Shown here piece by piece: positions 8,458 through 16,263 of a DNA stretch of 64,000 nt (position 1 is its first letter; the number at the start of each line of letters is the position of its first letter). The notes under the pieces were generated by a model, which worked only from the letters and a program-made list of their open reading frames with translations, did no database searches and was not told the origin of the DNA. The stretch is from Candidatus Poseidoniaceae archaeon (GTDB taxonomy: Archaea; Thermoplasmatota; Poseidoniia; Poseidoniales; Poseidoniaceae): the NCBI GenBank assembly GCA_938084675.1, contig CALKGM010000006.1:1-64000 (forward strand), given 5' to 3'. The position numbers and the translations under genes are program-made.

Positions 8458-9156
8458 ATGAGCAACACCAGAGCGGATGATCTCGTTTTGGCGGGTTCGG
8501 CTCCTTCAGCATCAACTGCTCGGGACCCGATTGCTCACGTTCACCGTGGCACTTCGTTCATAGTTTTGGTTGATGCAGGAATTGTGGTCTACTTGCTCGC
8601 AACGATGCTACTTGCGACGAACCTTGTATCCCAATCCACATCAACAACCATAATCATCGCAGGTGCAATTGTAGCCCTTAGCATCTACTCGAGTTACCGC
8701 CAGCGTCGTCAGTGGGCATATTGGCCCGCAGTTGGACTCTTAGTCACGGCAAGTGTAATGTTCGGATTTCTGGCGTTCCTGAACCTTCTTTCAGTTCTCA
8801 TCGGCGGGAGTTTAAGCGGCCTGCTGTTCGTATTTCTCATGGGGTGGGCGGCCTTTGGCTCCGGACGAAGAGCTTTATTTCACTGGCATCCTGTTTACCG
8901 CTCAGGTTACAGTAGCGATTCCTTCAACCCTCTGGCTGACCTAGAGGAAGGAGAAATGCTTGCAGCATGCCCTTCCTGTCTTGCAGTTCTCGCCATTCGC
9001 CCACTAATGCTTGGGAATAACGACCGTTGTCCTCACTGTTCCAGTCTGCTCGTGAATGAGCGGCTATATGGGAAATATCAAATCGCAGACGATTTGAACC
9101 TGTCATCTGAACCCCAATTGAACGAACATGTCAATGAAATGCATGAAGAAGAGTGA
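8458..9156 (+). CDS. Membrane protein with C-terminal zinc ribbon, unknown function
   Basis: About 232 residues. A polar N-terminus of 30 residues is followed by four hydrophobic segments (about 32-57, 63-79, 88-112, 114-134) and a cytoplasmic-type tail that holds a zinc ribbon: CPSC at 171-174 and CPHC at 191-194. I do not recognise the family. Zinc-ribbon tails on small multi-pass proteins recur in this window. The ATG at 8458 follows a purine-rich AGGGGAA; an in-frame ATG at 8386 would put the gene within 25 bases of the divergent coaBC-like start and adds an unremarkable segment. The next gene begins within 90 bases on the same strand. Confidence 0.65.
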   Translation: MSNTRADDLVLAGSAPSASTARDPIAHVHRGTSFIVLVDAGIVVYLLATMLLATNLVSQSTSTTIIIAGAIVALSIYSSYRQRRQWAYWPAVGLLVTASVMFGFLAFLNLLSVLIGGSLSGLLFVFLMGWAAFGSGRRALFHWHPVYRSGYSSDSFNPLADLEEGEMLAACPSCLAVLAIRPLMLGNNDRCPHCSSLLVNERLYGKYQIADDLNLSSEPQLNEHVNEMHEEE

Positions 9157-9243
9157 ATGAATCTTCTCTACAACTGGGAAGGATTTCTCAAAAGGAGGCT
9201 TCTTGAAGGGAAGCGTTCACGCAGATACAACGGAGGCGGGATA

Positions 9244-9801
9244 ATGGCAACGACAAGCGAACGGCTTCAACAACTCCTCGATGGAGAACTTGACCCGGCT
9301 GATATTGCTGATGACCCTACTCTTGTCAGCCTTGCTGACCGTATCTATGGCATTAAAATCGCACCCGTTCAACCCGTGAAGGCACGAGACCTGCAGCCTT
9401 CACATGCTTCAGGCATTACCGAAGTCGCACCCCCTACAAACATGTTGATTGAAGTCATTGAGTCAGATGTCTCCGCCATCCAGGCACCTCTGCCGGTTCT
9501 CGACATGCCACCAGTTGCTGAGGTTGAAACAACCCGTCGGCCGTTGATTCCACTGGCCCTATTGGGCACAAGCATCTTGAATCTCTTTGGTGCATTTGGA
9601 TACTTACTTGGAAGTTTGTGTGAGCCGAGCGACCTCTGTCCAAGTGACGGTTACAACAGAATTAACTGGGCCTCAATCCACGAAATTACCAATGGAAACG
9701 GTTGGAGCCTCACTGCTCTTGATGGTAGTTTTGGAATTCCAGATTTGGTTGCGGTGATCGGTTCCTTAATTCTCGTCGTCTACTTTAGCCGTCGGAAGTG
9801 A
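9244..9801 (+). CDS. Small membrane protein, two C-terminal helices, unknown function
   Basis: About 185 residues. The first hundred are soluble and acidic, opening with a helix-forming ATTSERLQQLLDGELDPADI, then a Pro/Val-rich linker. Hydrophobic segments lie at about 101-125 and 166-182, joined by an outer loop with two Cys (CEPSDLC) that may form a disulfide. ATG 9244 is preceded six bases upstream by GGAGGC, one of the better Shine-Dalgarno matches in the window, so I prefer it to an in-frame ATG at 9157 that directly follows the previous stop. No family recognised. It sits in a run of three small membrane genes ahead of proS. Confidence 0.6.
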   Translation: MATTSERLQQLLDGELDPADIADDPTLVSLADRIYGIKIAPVQPVKARDLQPSHASGITEVAPPTNMLIEVIESDVSAIQAPLPVLDMPPVAEVETTRRPLIPLALLGTSILNLFGAFGYLLGSLCEPSDLCPSDGYNRINWASIHEITNGNGWSLTALDGSFGIPDLVAVIGSLILVVYFSRRK

Positions 9802-9805
9802 CCGT

Positions 9806-10078
9806 TTGCTTACGCTGTTGAGTGAGGTCATTGCATACGTGGGTATGGCAAGCATTCTTCTTGCATTTCTATTGGAAACTCGAAATGTGCTTCACAGTAA
9901 GCAACCCGTCTATCTATGGCTGATGGCGTTTGGTTCTGGACTTCTTGCCATCAGAGCATTTCTAATTGATGAATGGGCGTTTCTTGTTCTTGAGGTCGTT
10001 TGGTGTGGAGCAGCAGTTGCAGTTCTTCTAAGGGGCGAAAAGACCTCAACGCAGAAGCCTCTTGAGCCGTCATCTTGA
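9806..10078 (+). CDS. Small three-helix membrane protein, CBU_0592-like
   Basis: A 90-residue hydrophobic protein with three predicted helices (about 4-22, 31-50, 54-74) and a basic tail. The pattern of a first helix followed by a turn, then 'YLWLMAFGSGLLAIRAFL', resembles small CBU_0592-type membrane domains, though this is a weak resemblance. The start is TTG at 9806, five bases after the previous stop, with a GGAAGTGA in the preceding gene's end; an internal ATG at 9845 would remove the first helix. No function can be assigned. Confidence 0.5.
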   Translation: MLTLLSEVIAYVGMASILLAFLLETRNVLHSKQPVYLWLMAFGSGLLAIRAFLIDEWAFLVLEVVWCGAAVAVLLRGEKTSTQKPLEPSS

Positions 10079-10103
10079 TGTGAGTTAAGCCAGCCCACGA
10101 ACC

Positions 10104-11627
10104 ATGGGCCACGGTAAAGCAAAGCGAGGGATTCCTTCGAAAAGCGAAAATTTCAACGAATGGTATCCATTTATCGTAGAAGCAGCAGAGCTGGTCGATA
10201 AGCGCTATCCAATCAAAGGAATGGACGTATGGAGGCCTTATGGCTGGAAAACCATGAAACTCATAGATTCGTTGACGCATGCAGAGATGGAGCGCACAGG
10301 CCATGAAGAAGTCAATTTTCCACTCTTGATTCCAGAAGTCCTTTTGGAAAAAGAAAACGCATTGGTCGCTCGTCTCAAGCGTGCACGTGAAGAAGGCGTG
10401 GACCCCGATGATTTGCGAGATGAAGATGAAGACGGTGGTTTCAAGAAAGAAGTCTACTGGGTCAAACATGCTGGTGAAAATGAACTCGATATCCCGATGT
10501 TCCTTCGTCCAACCTCTGAAACAGCAATGTACACCATGTTTCCGCTGTGGATTCGTTCTCACAAGGACTTACCACTCAAAGTCTATCAAATGGTGAATAC
10601 GTTCCGATACGAAACAAAGCAAACACGTTCGTTCATTCGGGTTCGGGAAATCCACTTCTTTGAGGCACATACTGCCCATGCTGATGAAGAAGATGCATCA
10701 AACCAAATCAAACAGGATTTGGAAATAGTTGACAAGATTATGAACGATCTTTGCCTGCCTATTATCAAAGCAAAGCGTCCTTTATGGGATACCTTCCCAG
10801 GTGCTTGGTACACGATTGGAATTGACGCCGTTATGCCGAACGGTCGAACCTTGCAAGTCGCTTCATGCCATCATTATCAAGACCAATGGGCGAAAGCATT
10901 TGACTTGAAGTACGAAAACAAAGAAGCAAAACAATCCTATTGCCACCAAACTACCTACGGTATGTCCGAACGATTGCTAGGGGCAGTCGTTGGGATGCAC
11001 GGCGACGAGAACGGCCTCATTATGCCGCCAGCAGTCGCTCCGTTCCAAGTCGTCATTTGTCCAATGATTCGTAAAAATGCAGAAGTTGACACGGTGGCGG
11101 TGGCCCACGAAATTGCAGGTACACTTCGCTCTCGTGGTTTGAGAGTCAAGGTTGACGACCGAGACATTCATCCAGGTCAGAAGTACTACGATTGGGAAAT
11201 CAAAGGAGTCCCTCTACGCCTTGATATTGGACCACGGGATATCGCTCAAGGAACCGCATTTGCAGCCCGCAGGACTGGAGGTAAGGAACCACTTGCTATG
11301 GAGAATATCGTTGATGAATGCTACCGTGTGCTTGGGGAGATTAGCGATGAACTTCGCTCAAGAGCATCTCAGCACATGGGTGATGTGGTACAACCCCTTC
11401 CTGAATTTATCAACGCTAACGGCGAATGGACAATGAACGGGGAAGTCAAGGACGGCCATATTTACGAACTTGCTTTTGATGGAACCGATGCTCACGCCGA
11501 GATTATTGAACGAACCACTGGATTTGCATTCCTTGGCGATGCAACGGAGCCTTATGATGAACCACAGCCTTGTCACATGACTGGTGAGCCAACTGTTCGC
11601 CGTGTCTTGCTTGCAAAGACGTACTGA
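10104..11627 (+). CDS. proS: Prolyl-tRNA synthetase, archaeal/eukaryal type
   Basis: Class II aminoacyl-tRNA synthetase that charges tRNA-Pro (EC 6.1.1.15). Length 507 is normal for the archaeal/eukaryal form, which lacks the bacterial editing insertion. Visible landmarks are the N-terminal FNEWYPFIVEAAELVDKRYP, motif 2 region RPTSETAMYTMFPLWIRSH and NTFRYETKQTRSFIRVREIH, then motif 3 near GMSERLLGAVVGMHGDENGL. The anticodon-binding domain follows (KVDDRDIHPGQKYYDWEIKG) and the protein ends in Tyr, as is typical for this type. ATG 10104 begins 25 bases after the small membrane gene. Confidence 0.95.
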   Translation: MGHGKAKRGIPSKSENFNEWYPFIVEAAELVDKRYPIKGMDVWRPYGWKTMKLIDSLTHAEMERTGHEEVNFPLLIPEVLLEKENALVARLKRAREEGVDPDDLRDEDEDGGFKKEVYWVKHAGENELDIPMFLRPTSETAMYTMFPLWIRSHKDLPLKVYQMVNTFRYETKQTRSFIRVREIHFFEAHTAHADEEDASNQIKQDLEIVDKIMNDLCLPIIKAKRPLWDTFPGAWYTIGIDAVMPNGRTLQVASCHHYQDQWAKAFDLKYENKEAKQSYCHQTTYGMSERLLGAVVGMHGDENGLIMPPAVAPFQVVICPMIRKNAEVDTVAVAHEIAGTLRSRGLRVKVDDRDIHPGQKYYDWEIKGVPLRLDIGPRDIAQGTAFAARRTGGKEPLAMENIVDECYRVLGEISDELRSRASQHMGDVVQPLPEFINANGEWTMNGEVKDGHIYELAFDGTDAHAEIIERTTGFAFLGDATEPYDEPQPCHMTGEPTVRRVLLAKTY

Positions 11628-11692
11628 TTAAACCTGATTTCAACACCAACAATGGTGAGAGATTGATAAAGAACTGTGGTTTACGCTATGTT

Positions 11693-12562
11693 ATGTCACT
11701 GAATGATGGAACCGGAGTAAACCTCACGGATTCAGTTCAGGTTGGTCATAACGCCATTGGACCAACAACCGGTGATATCATCATCAATTCGGGCTCGAAT
11801 CATGAAATCTGTAGTATGTGTAAAACTCCGATTGATGCGGTCAATAATCCTGGATTGTTCTGCTTCAAAGATAATTGTGGTACACTGTTTTGCACCAATT
11901 GCGAATCGTTCTTCCGGGAATCAAGAAAGGCTGGTGAAAAACCATACTGTGCAGACCACATCGGTGAAGCGAATAATGCGACTGAAATACCTCCACCCCC
12001 TTCAGTAGGTGCAATTGTAAATGCAGTTCTTCGAGACACGAATACAACCTCCTCGCAAGTACAACCACCGCAACCACAGATCATTGGTTCAGTACGTCAA
12101 CAGGTACCGTTTCATACGGGTGCCCAAGTGTTTGTTGACCCTCAAAATCCAATGGGCTTGGGGCAAATGAACGGGTACAACCCATATCTGAACCAGAGAA
12201 TGATAAATCCAATACAAGCTTTTGTCAATACCATTTCGAATTGGTCCGGTAGAGGAAGAGCACAACGCAGTGAATTTTGGTTCGGTATGTTATCCTTCTA
12301 CCTGCTATTTGGGCTATCTTTTGGTGCGAGTATGGTGCTTTTTCAGAACGGAACTAATGAGGATATATTGATTTCAATTGGTTGTGGAATGTTTGTATTT
12401 TTGATACCTCTCATCAGCCTCATGGTTCGTCGCATCCAGGATACCGGCAATTCCGGATGGTGGATCTTACTTGCGATTATCCCGTACATTGGGTCGCTGG
12501 TATTGTTTATTTTTGCCGTGTTACCGTCACAAGCACATCCGAATCAATACGACCAGAGATGA
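11693..12562 (+). CDS. DUF805 membrane protein with an N-terminal multi-Cys zinc domain
   Basis: About 289 residues in two parts. Residues 40-90 hold a cross-brace-like zinc domain with Cys pairs at 40/43, 57/62 and 67/70 and a Cys-His near 86/89, resembling B-box/RING-type folds. After a Pro/Gln-rich linker, residues from about 175 form a DUF805 module (NWSGRGRAQRSEFWFGMLSF, then VRRIQDTGNSGWW), with four hydrophobic segments. DUF805 proteins are small inner-membrane proteins of unknown function. I start at ATG 11693; an in-frame TTG at 11663 adds ten residues. The gene stands between proS and the convergent srp54, with its own probable promoter in the 65-base gap after proS. Confidence 0.75.
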   Translation: MSLNDGTGVNLTDSVQVGHNAIGPTTGDIIINSGSNHEICSMCKTPIDAVNNPGLFCFKDNCGTLFCTNCESFFRESRKAGEKPYCADHIGEANNATEIPPPPSVGAIVNAVLRDTNTTSSQVQPPQPQIIGSVRQQVPFHTGAQVFVDPQNPMGLGQMNGYNPYLNQRMINPIQAFVNTISNWSGRGRAQRSEFWFGMLSFYLLFGLSFGASMVLFQNGTNEDILISIGCGMFVFLIPLISLMVRRIQDTGNSGWWILLAIIPYIGSLVLFIFAVLPSQAHPNQYDQR

Positions 12563-12591
12563 TGAATCCCCACATTCAATCTGTGGTTGTC

Positions 12592-13962
12592 TCACATTCC
12601 GAATGAAGAAGGGTCAATATCCATCTCACCGTCTTTCATCATCTTTCGCATCTGCTTGTTGAGTTTGCGATTGCCACCCATTCCTTTCATCATCTTACGG
12701 GAACGATTCCACTGGCCAATCAGTTCACGAACATCCTTTTCCCGAACCCCCGAGCCACGTGCAATTCTTCGAATCCGGTCAGATTTTATTTTCGCAGGTT
12801 CGTTCTTTTCCCAAGCGGTCATGGAATCCATGATTGTTCTATAGCGGTCAAGATTCCCCTGCATGGCTTCCTTTTGACCTTTTGACATAGCACCCATTCC
12901 GCCAAGCATACTCCCTGGAAGGAACGACATTAATTTGTCAATAGTTCCAACTTTTGACATCATCTCCATCTGCTTGTACATGTCATTGAGTGTGAAACGT
13001 CCGCTCATCAATCGTTGAGTGAGACGCATGGCTTCTTCCTGGTCCATATCTTCTGGAGCTAGGTCAATCAATCCCTGAATGTCACCCATCCCAAGCAAGC
13101 GAGAAATGAAACGGTCGGACTCAAACTTCTCCAAATCTTGAATTCGTTCACCTACACCAATATGGACAATGGGTGCGCCTGTTGCAGCGACTGCAGAAAG
13201 CGCGCCACCGCCACGGGCAGTACCGTCAAGTTTGGTAATGACAATACCTGTGACTCCGGCAAGATTGTGAAACGATGCAGCAACAGGACCTGCTGCTTGA
13301 CCAACTTGTGCATCAATGACAAGCCAACGGTCTGTAGCCCTTGTGAGTGATGCAATGTTTTCCAGTTCGACTACCAATTCGTCATCGAGTTGGTGACGAC
13401 CCGCAGTGTCAACGATGACGAGGTCTGCAGAAGCACATTCCTTCAATCCATTGCGTACAATAGTAACCGCATCTTTTGTGTCGGGCTCTCCGTACACCTG
13501 AACCGTTGAGTCCTCAAGGAGTTGTGAGAGTTGAGCATATGCTCCTGGGCGGTGAACGTCCGCTTCAATTACAGCAACCCGAAGGCCGTGTTTTTTGCGG
13601 TACCACTCTGCAAGTTTAGCAGTAGTTGTTGTTTTTCCTTGCCCGTAGAGGCCGACCAAAAGCAGTGTTGCCCCTCTTGGTTGGAATTCTGGTGCAGGGC
13701 CTAGGATTCTTACAAGTTCAGTATAAAGAATATTCATGGCGTGGGTTTGCATGGTCAACCCTACGCGTGGTTCTTCTTCCCTTAGGCGAGACTCAAGCCT
13801 GTCCACGATCTCTTTGGTCTGCCGAATGTTGAAATCTGCTTCTTGCAAAGCCCTTCGTAAACTACGTGTCATTTCACGCAATTCTTCCTCATCGAGTTTT
13901 CTTTTATTCTTGAGGAAACCTAAGGAGCGGAAGATGCCTCGGGATAAGCCTTCAAGAGCCAT
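12592..13962 (-). CDS. srp54: Signal recognition particle 54 kDa protein
   Basis: GTPase of the signal recognition particle, which binds signal sequences and 7S RNA and delivers ribosomes to the FtsY receptor at the membrane. N domain at 1-90, G domain with P-loop [39 protein letters not shown] and TKLDG, then the Met-rich M domain ([30 protein letters not shown] and the RNA-binding [13 protein letters not shown]). At 456 residues it is full length. The P-loop begins GLYGQGKTT, the form found in archaeal SRP54. It is downstream of get3 on the minus strand, with 38 bases between, so two different membrane-insertion pathways may share a transcript. Confidence 0.95.
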   Translation of the reverse strand: MALEGLSRGIFRSLGFLKNKRKLDEEELREMTRSLRRALQEADFNIRQTKEIVDRLESRLREEEPRVGLTMQTHAMNILYTELVRILGPAPEFQPRGATLLLVGLYGQGKTTTTAKLAEWYRKKHGLRVAVIEADVHRPGAYAQLSQLLEDSTVQVYGEPDTKDAVTIVRNGLKECASADLVIVDTAGRHQLDDELVVELENIASLTRATDRWLVIDAQVGQAAGPVAASFHNLAGVTGIVITKLDGTARGGGALSAVAATGAPIVHIGVGERIQDLEKFESDRFISRLLGMGDIQGLIDLAPEDMDQEEAMRLTQRLMSGRFTLNDMYKQMEMMSKVGTIDKLMSFLPGSMLGGMGAMSKGQKEAMQGNLDRYRTIMDSMTAWEKNEPAKIKSDRIRRIARGSGVREKDVRELIGQWNRSRKMMKGMGGNRKLNKQMRKMMKDGEMDIDPSSFGM

Positions 13963-14000
13963 GTTTGGGCGTTGAGGTTACCCCATTTCAACCCACTGCT

Positions 14001-15254
14001 TCAGGCGGGTGAATCTGAACGAGGAATGTTAAGAGAAAGGACATCATCCTTGAGTGATGCTTTCACTTGACTTGATTTGACATAACTTTGGGTTGGAATC
14101 TCCTGCTCACGCCCATTAAGGCCAACAAAGAGTGTTCCTTGTTCGCTTCGTAGGCTCATCTCTTCACGGTTGAGTCCTGGGAAGTGAAGGTGTACTTTCT
14201 CAATGTCATCCTCAAGTTCTGAAATCATTCCCCGATGCACTTTGTGTTTGAGGACTGAGCCTATGTGGTGAGGACCAATTGTTTCTGGTATCGAGTGTGT
14301 TTCCCCATAGAGCAAGGTTCCAATGCGACGAAGTGATTCAATACCAACCACTTCTTGGTCAGCGAGTTCAATCGAACCAACGTTCACATCCTTGAGCGTA
14401 GTTTTCAATTCCTCAATTCGTTCAAGTTCCTGTCCACGGCGCTTGGCAAGGAATGGATGTTCAAATTCCGGTGTTACTCTGTTGACCAAACAGCCCCCAA
14501 CAGGGAGTTGAAATTCCATGAGTGAGTCATATGCGCGAACCGTCTCATTGACGCCCATACGCTCAGGGATGGTGACGAGAGTGAACGATGTGGTGGCGGG
14601 GTCACTCATTACCCTGCGAACATGAAGTACACGACGACGAAAGCGTTCTAATTCTTCTTTCATAGAATCGCTTTCTTTCCTGCCAAATAGCATTGAGCGT
14701 ATACCGCCGGAGACTCGCATGAGGCGAAGAAGTCGGCCCGACCATGATTCAATCAGTTCTGGAAGGGATAGGAAACGAAGTGTATGTCCGGTTGGTGCAG
14801 TATCAAAAACAACGACATCCCAAGTTGGATTTTCCATGTGTTTCAATAATTCATCAAAAGCGAGCGCTTCATCAAGACCTGGTAAAATCATGTCTGAGGT
14901 CTTTACATCGGATTTAATGTCATCAAATTCATCTTTTGCACCGGTGTCAAACATCATGCTCATTCCACCAAGTCCAGAACCTCCCATATTGTTCATGGCT
15001 TCACCGAATTTTGGAAGAAGTGTTGATAATTTTGCTTCGGGGTCCATTTCCAATCCATAGAGACCAGGGACGCCTTCTACTTCTGTTGGCACGGGGCCGA
15101 GTTTGACTCCAAGCGAATCAGATGTGGAGTGGGCGGGGTCACTTGAAACAAGAAGAACTCGTAAGCCTGCATCTGCGAGCCATATTGCTGTGGAGGCAGA
15201 AGTCGTTGTTTTTCCAACTCCACCCTTTCCGCCGAACAAAAGAAGTCTGGCCAT
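14001..15254 (-). CDS. Get3/ArsA-family ATPase with a C-terminal HSP20-like domain
   Basis: P-loop ATPase of the ArsA/Get3 group; in archaea and eukaryotes these target tail-anchored membrane proteins, in bacteria they drive arsenite export. The deviant Walker A is GGKGGVGKTT near the start, followed by SSDPAHSTSDSLG (switch I) and VFDTAPTGHTLRFL (switch II). No CxxC zinc pair of the kind used for Get3 dimerisation is seen. After about residue 335 comes a beta-rich tail (VHLHFPGLNREEM, LFVGLNGREQEIP, VLSLNIPRSDS) like the ArsA_HSP20 module. 417 residues. No arsenic genes are nearby; adjacency to srp54 favours a protein-targeting role (inference). Confidence 0.87.
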   Translation of the reverse strand: MARLLLFGGKGGVGKTTTSASTAIWLADAGLRVLLVSSDPAHSTSDSLGVKLGPVPTEVEGVPGLYGLEMDPEAKLSTLLPKFGEAMNNMGGSGLGGMSMMFDTGAKDEFDDIKSDVKTSDMILPGLDEALAFDELLKHMENPTWDVVVFDTAPTGHTLRFLSLPELIESWSGRLLRLMRVSGGIRSMLFGRKESDSMKEELERFRRRVLHVRRVMSDPATTSFTLVTIPERMGVNETVRAYDSLMEFQLPVGGCLVNRVTPEFEHPFLAKRRGQELERIEELKTTLKDVNVGSIELADQEVVGIESLRRIGTLLYGETHSIPETIGPHHIGSVLKHKVHRGMISELEDDIEKVHLHFPGLNREEMSLRSEQGTLFVGLNGREQEIPTQSYVKSSQVKASLKDDVLSLNIPRSDSPA

Positions 15255-15343
15255 AATCCGCTGAGACGCTAGGGGTGTTTGAATGCCTCGCCCCGCTCCT
15301 GAAGGAACAACGCTTTGATGAAGGGGGAGGTGAACCGCTGAAC

Positions 15344-16141
15344 ATGGTTTCTGAACTCATCTTGTTTCAGTTGTCCAGTTTTTGCGCTCTCATGGGCATG
15401 ACCTTGGGGTGGAGAGGTGTCATGACTCGCTTCTCGGGTTTTTACGACCTTCCTACGGCTTGGAGTCAAGTCTTTTGGGGAATTGTCCTTGGAGGACTCT
15501 ATGCTGTTGCGGCAGACGGAGCCTTGTTTGTTCCCTACTACAATCAAGCAACAAATGATGACGTCTACACTGGGCTCAACATTGTCTCATTGGTTTTAGT
15601 GACGCTCCTAGCATCGATTGGAAGCCATTTTCTCTTGCGCAGGAAACGGGTTCGAAAGGGTGGTTCACAGCCGACGAGTGGCTGGGCTCTTGGACTGGCA
15701 GTTGGTGGGATGATCGCTATGGTTCTCATGTATCGTATGTTTGAGTTTGAAGGCATTTTCTCACCTTTGGGACTTCTCAACATAGCTTTGATTTCCGTGT
15801 TCACGCCACGGGCTGAAGCATTAATTACGGCAAAACACGGTTACATGATGCTTCAAGACAAGCGATGGGGTGCAATTCTGAGGTCTACTTTTTGGCGCTC
15901 AGCACTACTTGTTTCAGTCTATTCTGCGGCATTCATTCCTCTCATTTGGGTGTTTATCCTCCCGTTCATTTTCCTCGCCACGCCAGCATCTGAAACGTGG
16001 ATTTGGGAATCCATACCTCGGGAAGGACGTCGCCGTTTGCGAAGGATTTGGGCCGACCAAGCCCGTGAGAAAACTTCTGGCTCAGTCAATACGGGCGGGC
16101 AAGAAGAAGTTGTTGAATCAGTCGGTAATAGTGAAGAGTAA
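15344..16141 (+). CDS. Multi-pass membrane protein, unknown function
   Basis: About 265 residues with six or seven hydrophobic segments, a basic loop (RRKRVRKGG) in the middle and a charged, acidic C-terminal tail of about 45 residues. I do not recognise the family. ATG 15344 is preceded by GGGGGAGGTGAAC, which holds a Shine-Dalgarno-like GGAGGT; a GTG at 15275 would extend the protein upstream by 23 residues without adding a helix. It diverges from get3, with about 90 bases between. The next gene, a transglutaminase-fold protein, is 122 bases downstream with its own promoter-like sequence. Confidence 0.65.
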   Translation: MVSELILFQLSSFCALMGMTLGWRGVMTRFSGFYDLPTAWSQVFWGIVLGGLYAVAADGALFVPYYNQATNDDVYTGLNIVSLVLVTLLASIGSHFLLRRKRVRKGGSQPTSGWALGLAVGGMIAMVLMYRMFEFEGIFSPLGLLNIALISVFTPRAEALITAKHGYMMLQDKRWGAILRSTFWRSALLVSVYSAAFIPLIWVFILPFIFLATPASETWIWESIPREGRRRLRRIWADQAREKTSGSVNTGGQEEVVESVGNSEE

Positions 16142-16223
16142 TTACTTGCTTACTCAGCAACTCATGTTTGATTTTGTGTTCTTGAAATCACTATTTCTTA
16201 TCAAAAATCAGGTTTGGGTCCTT

Positions 16224-16240
16224 AGGAGGAATCGTTATAC
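16224..16240 (+). promoter_or_regulatory. Candidate BRE/TATA for a leaderless transcript
   Basis: AGGAGGAATCG (purine-rich, BRE-like) is followed by TTATAC, centred about 27 bases before ATG 16264. This is the distance expected between an archaeal TATA box and the transcription start, so the message may begin at or near the ATG. The AGGAGGA could be mistaken for a Shine-Dalgarno but lies more than 30 bases from any start in frame. Confidence 0.4.
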
Positions 16241-16263
16241 GGCGTCAGCGAAGCCAAAACATC

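Noticed and set aside
9951-10562. A 203-residue minus-strand frame rich in Phe and Cys
   Set aside because: Runs opposite the start of proS and the end of the small membrane gene; composition is that of an antisense shadow.
14001-15254. Considered as an arsenite pump ATPase ArsA
   Set aside because: No arsenic transporter, reductase or regulator is nearby and only one ATPase unit is present; the Get3 reading fits archaeal context better.
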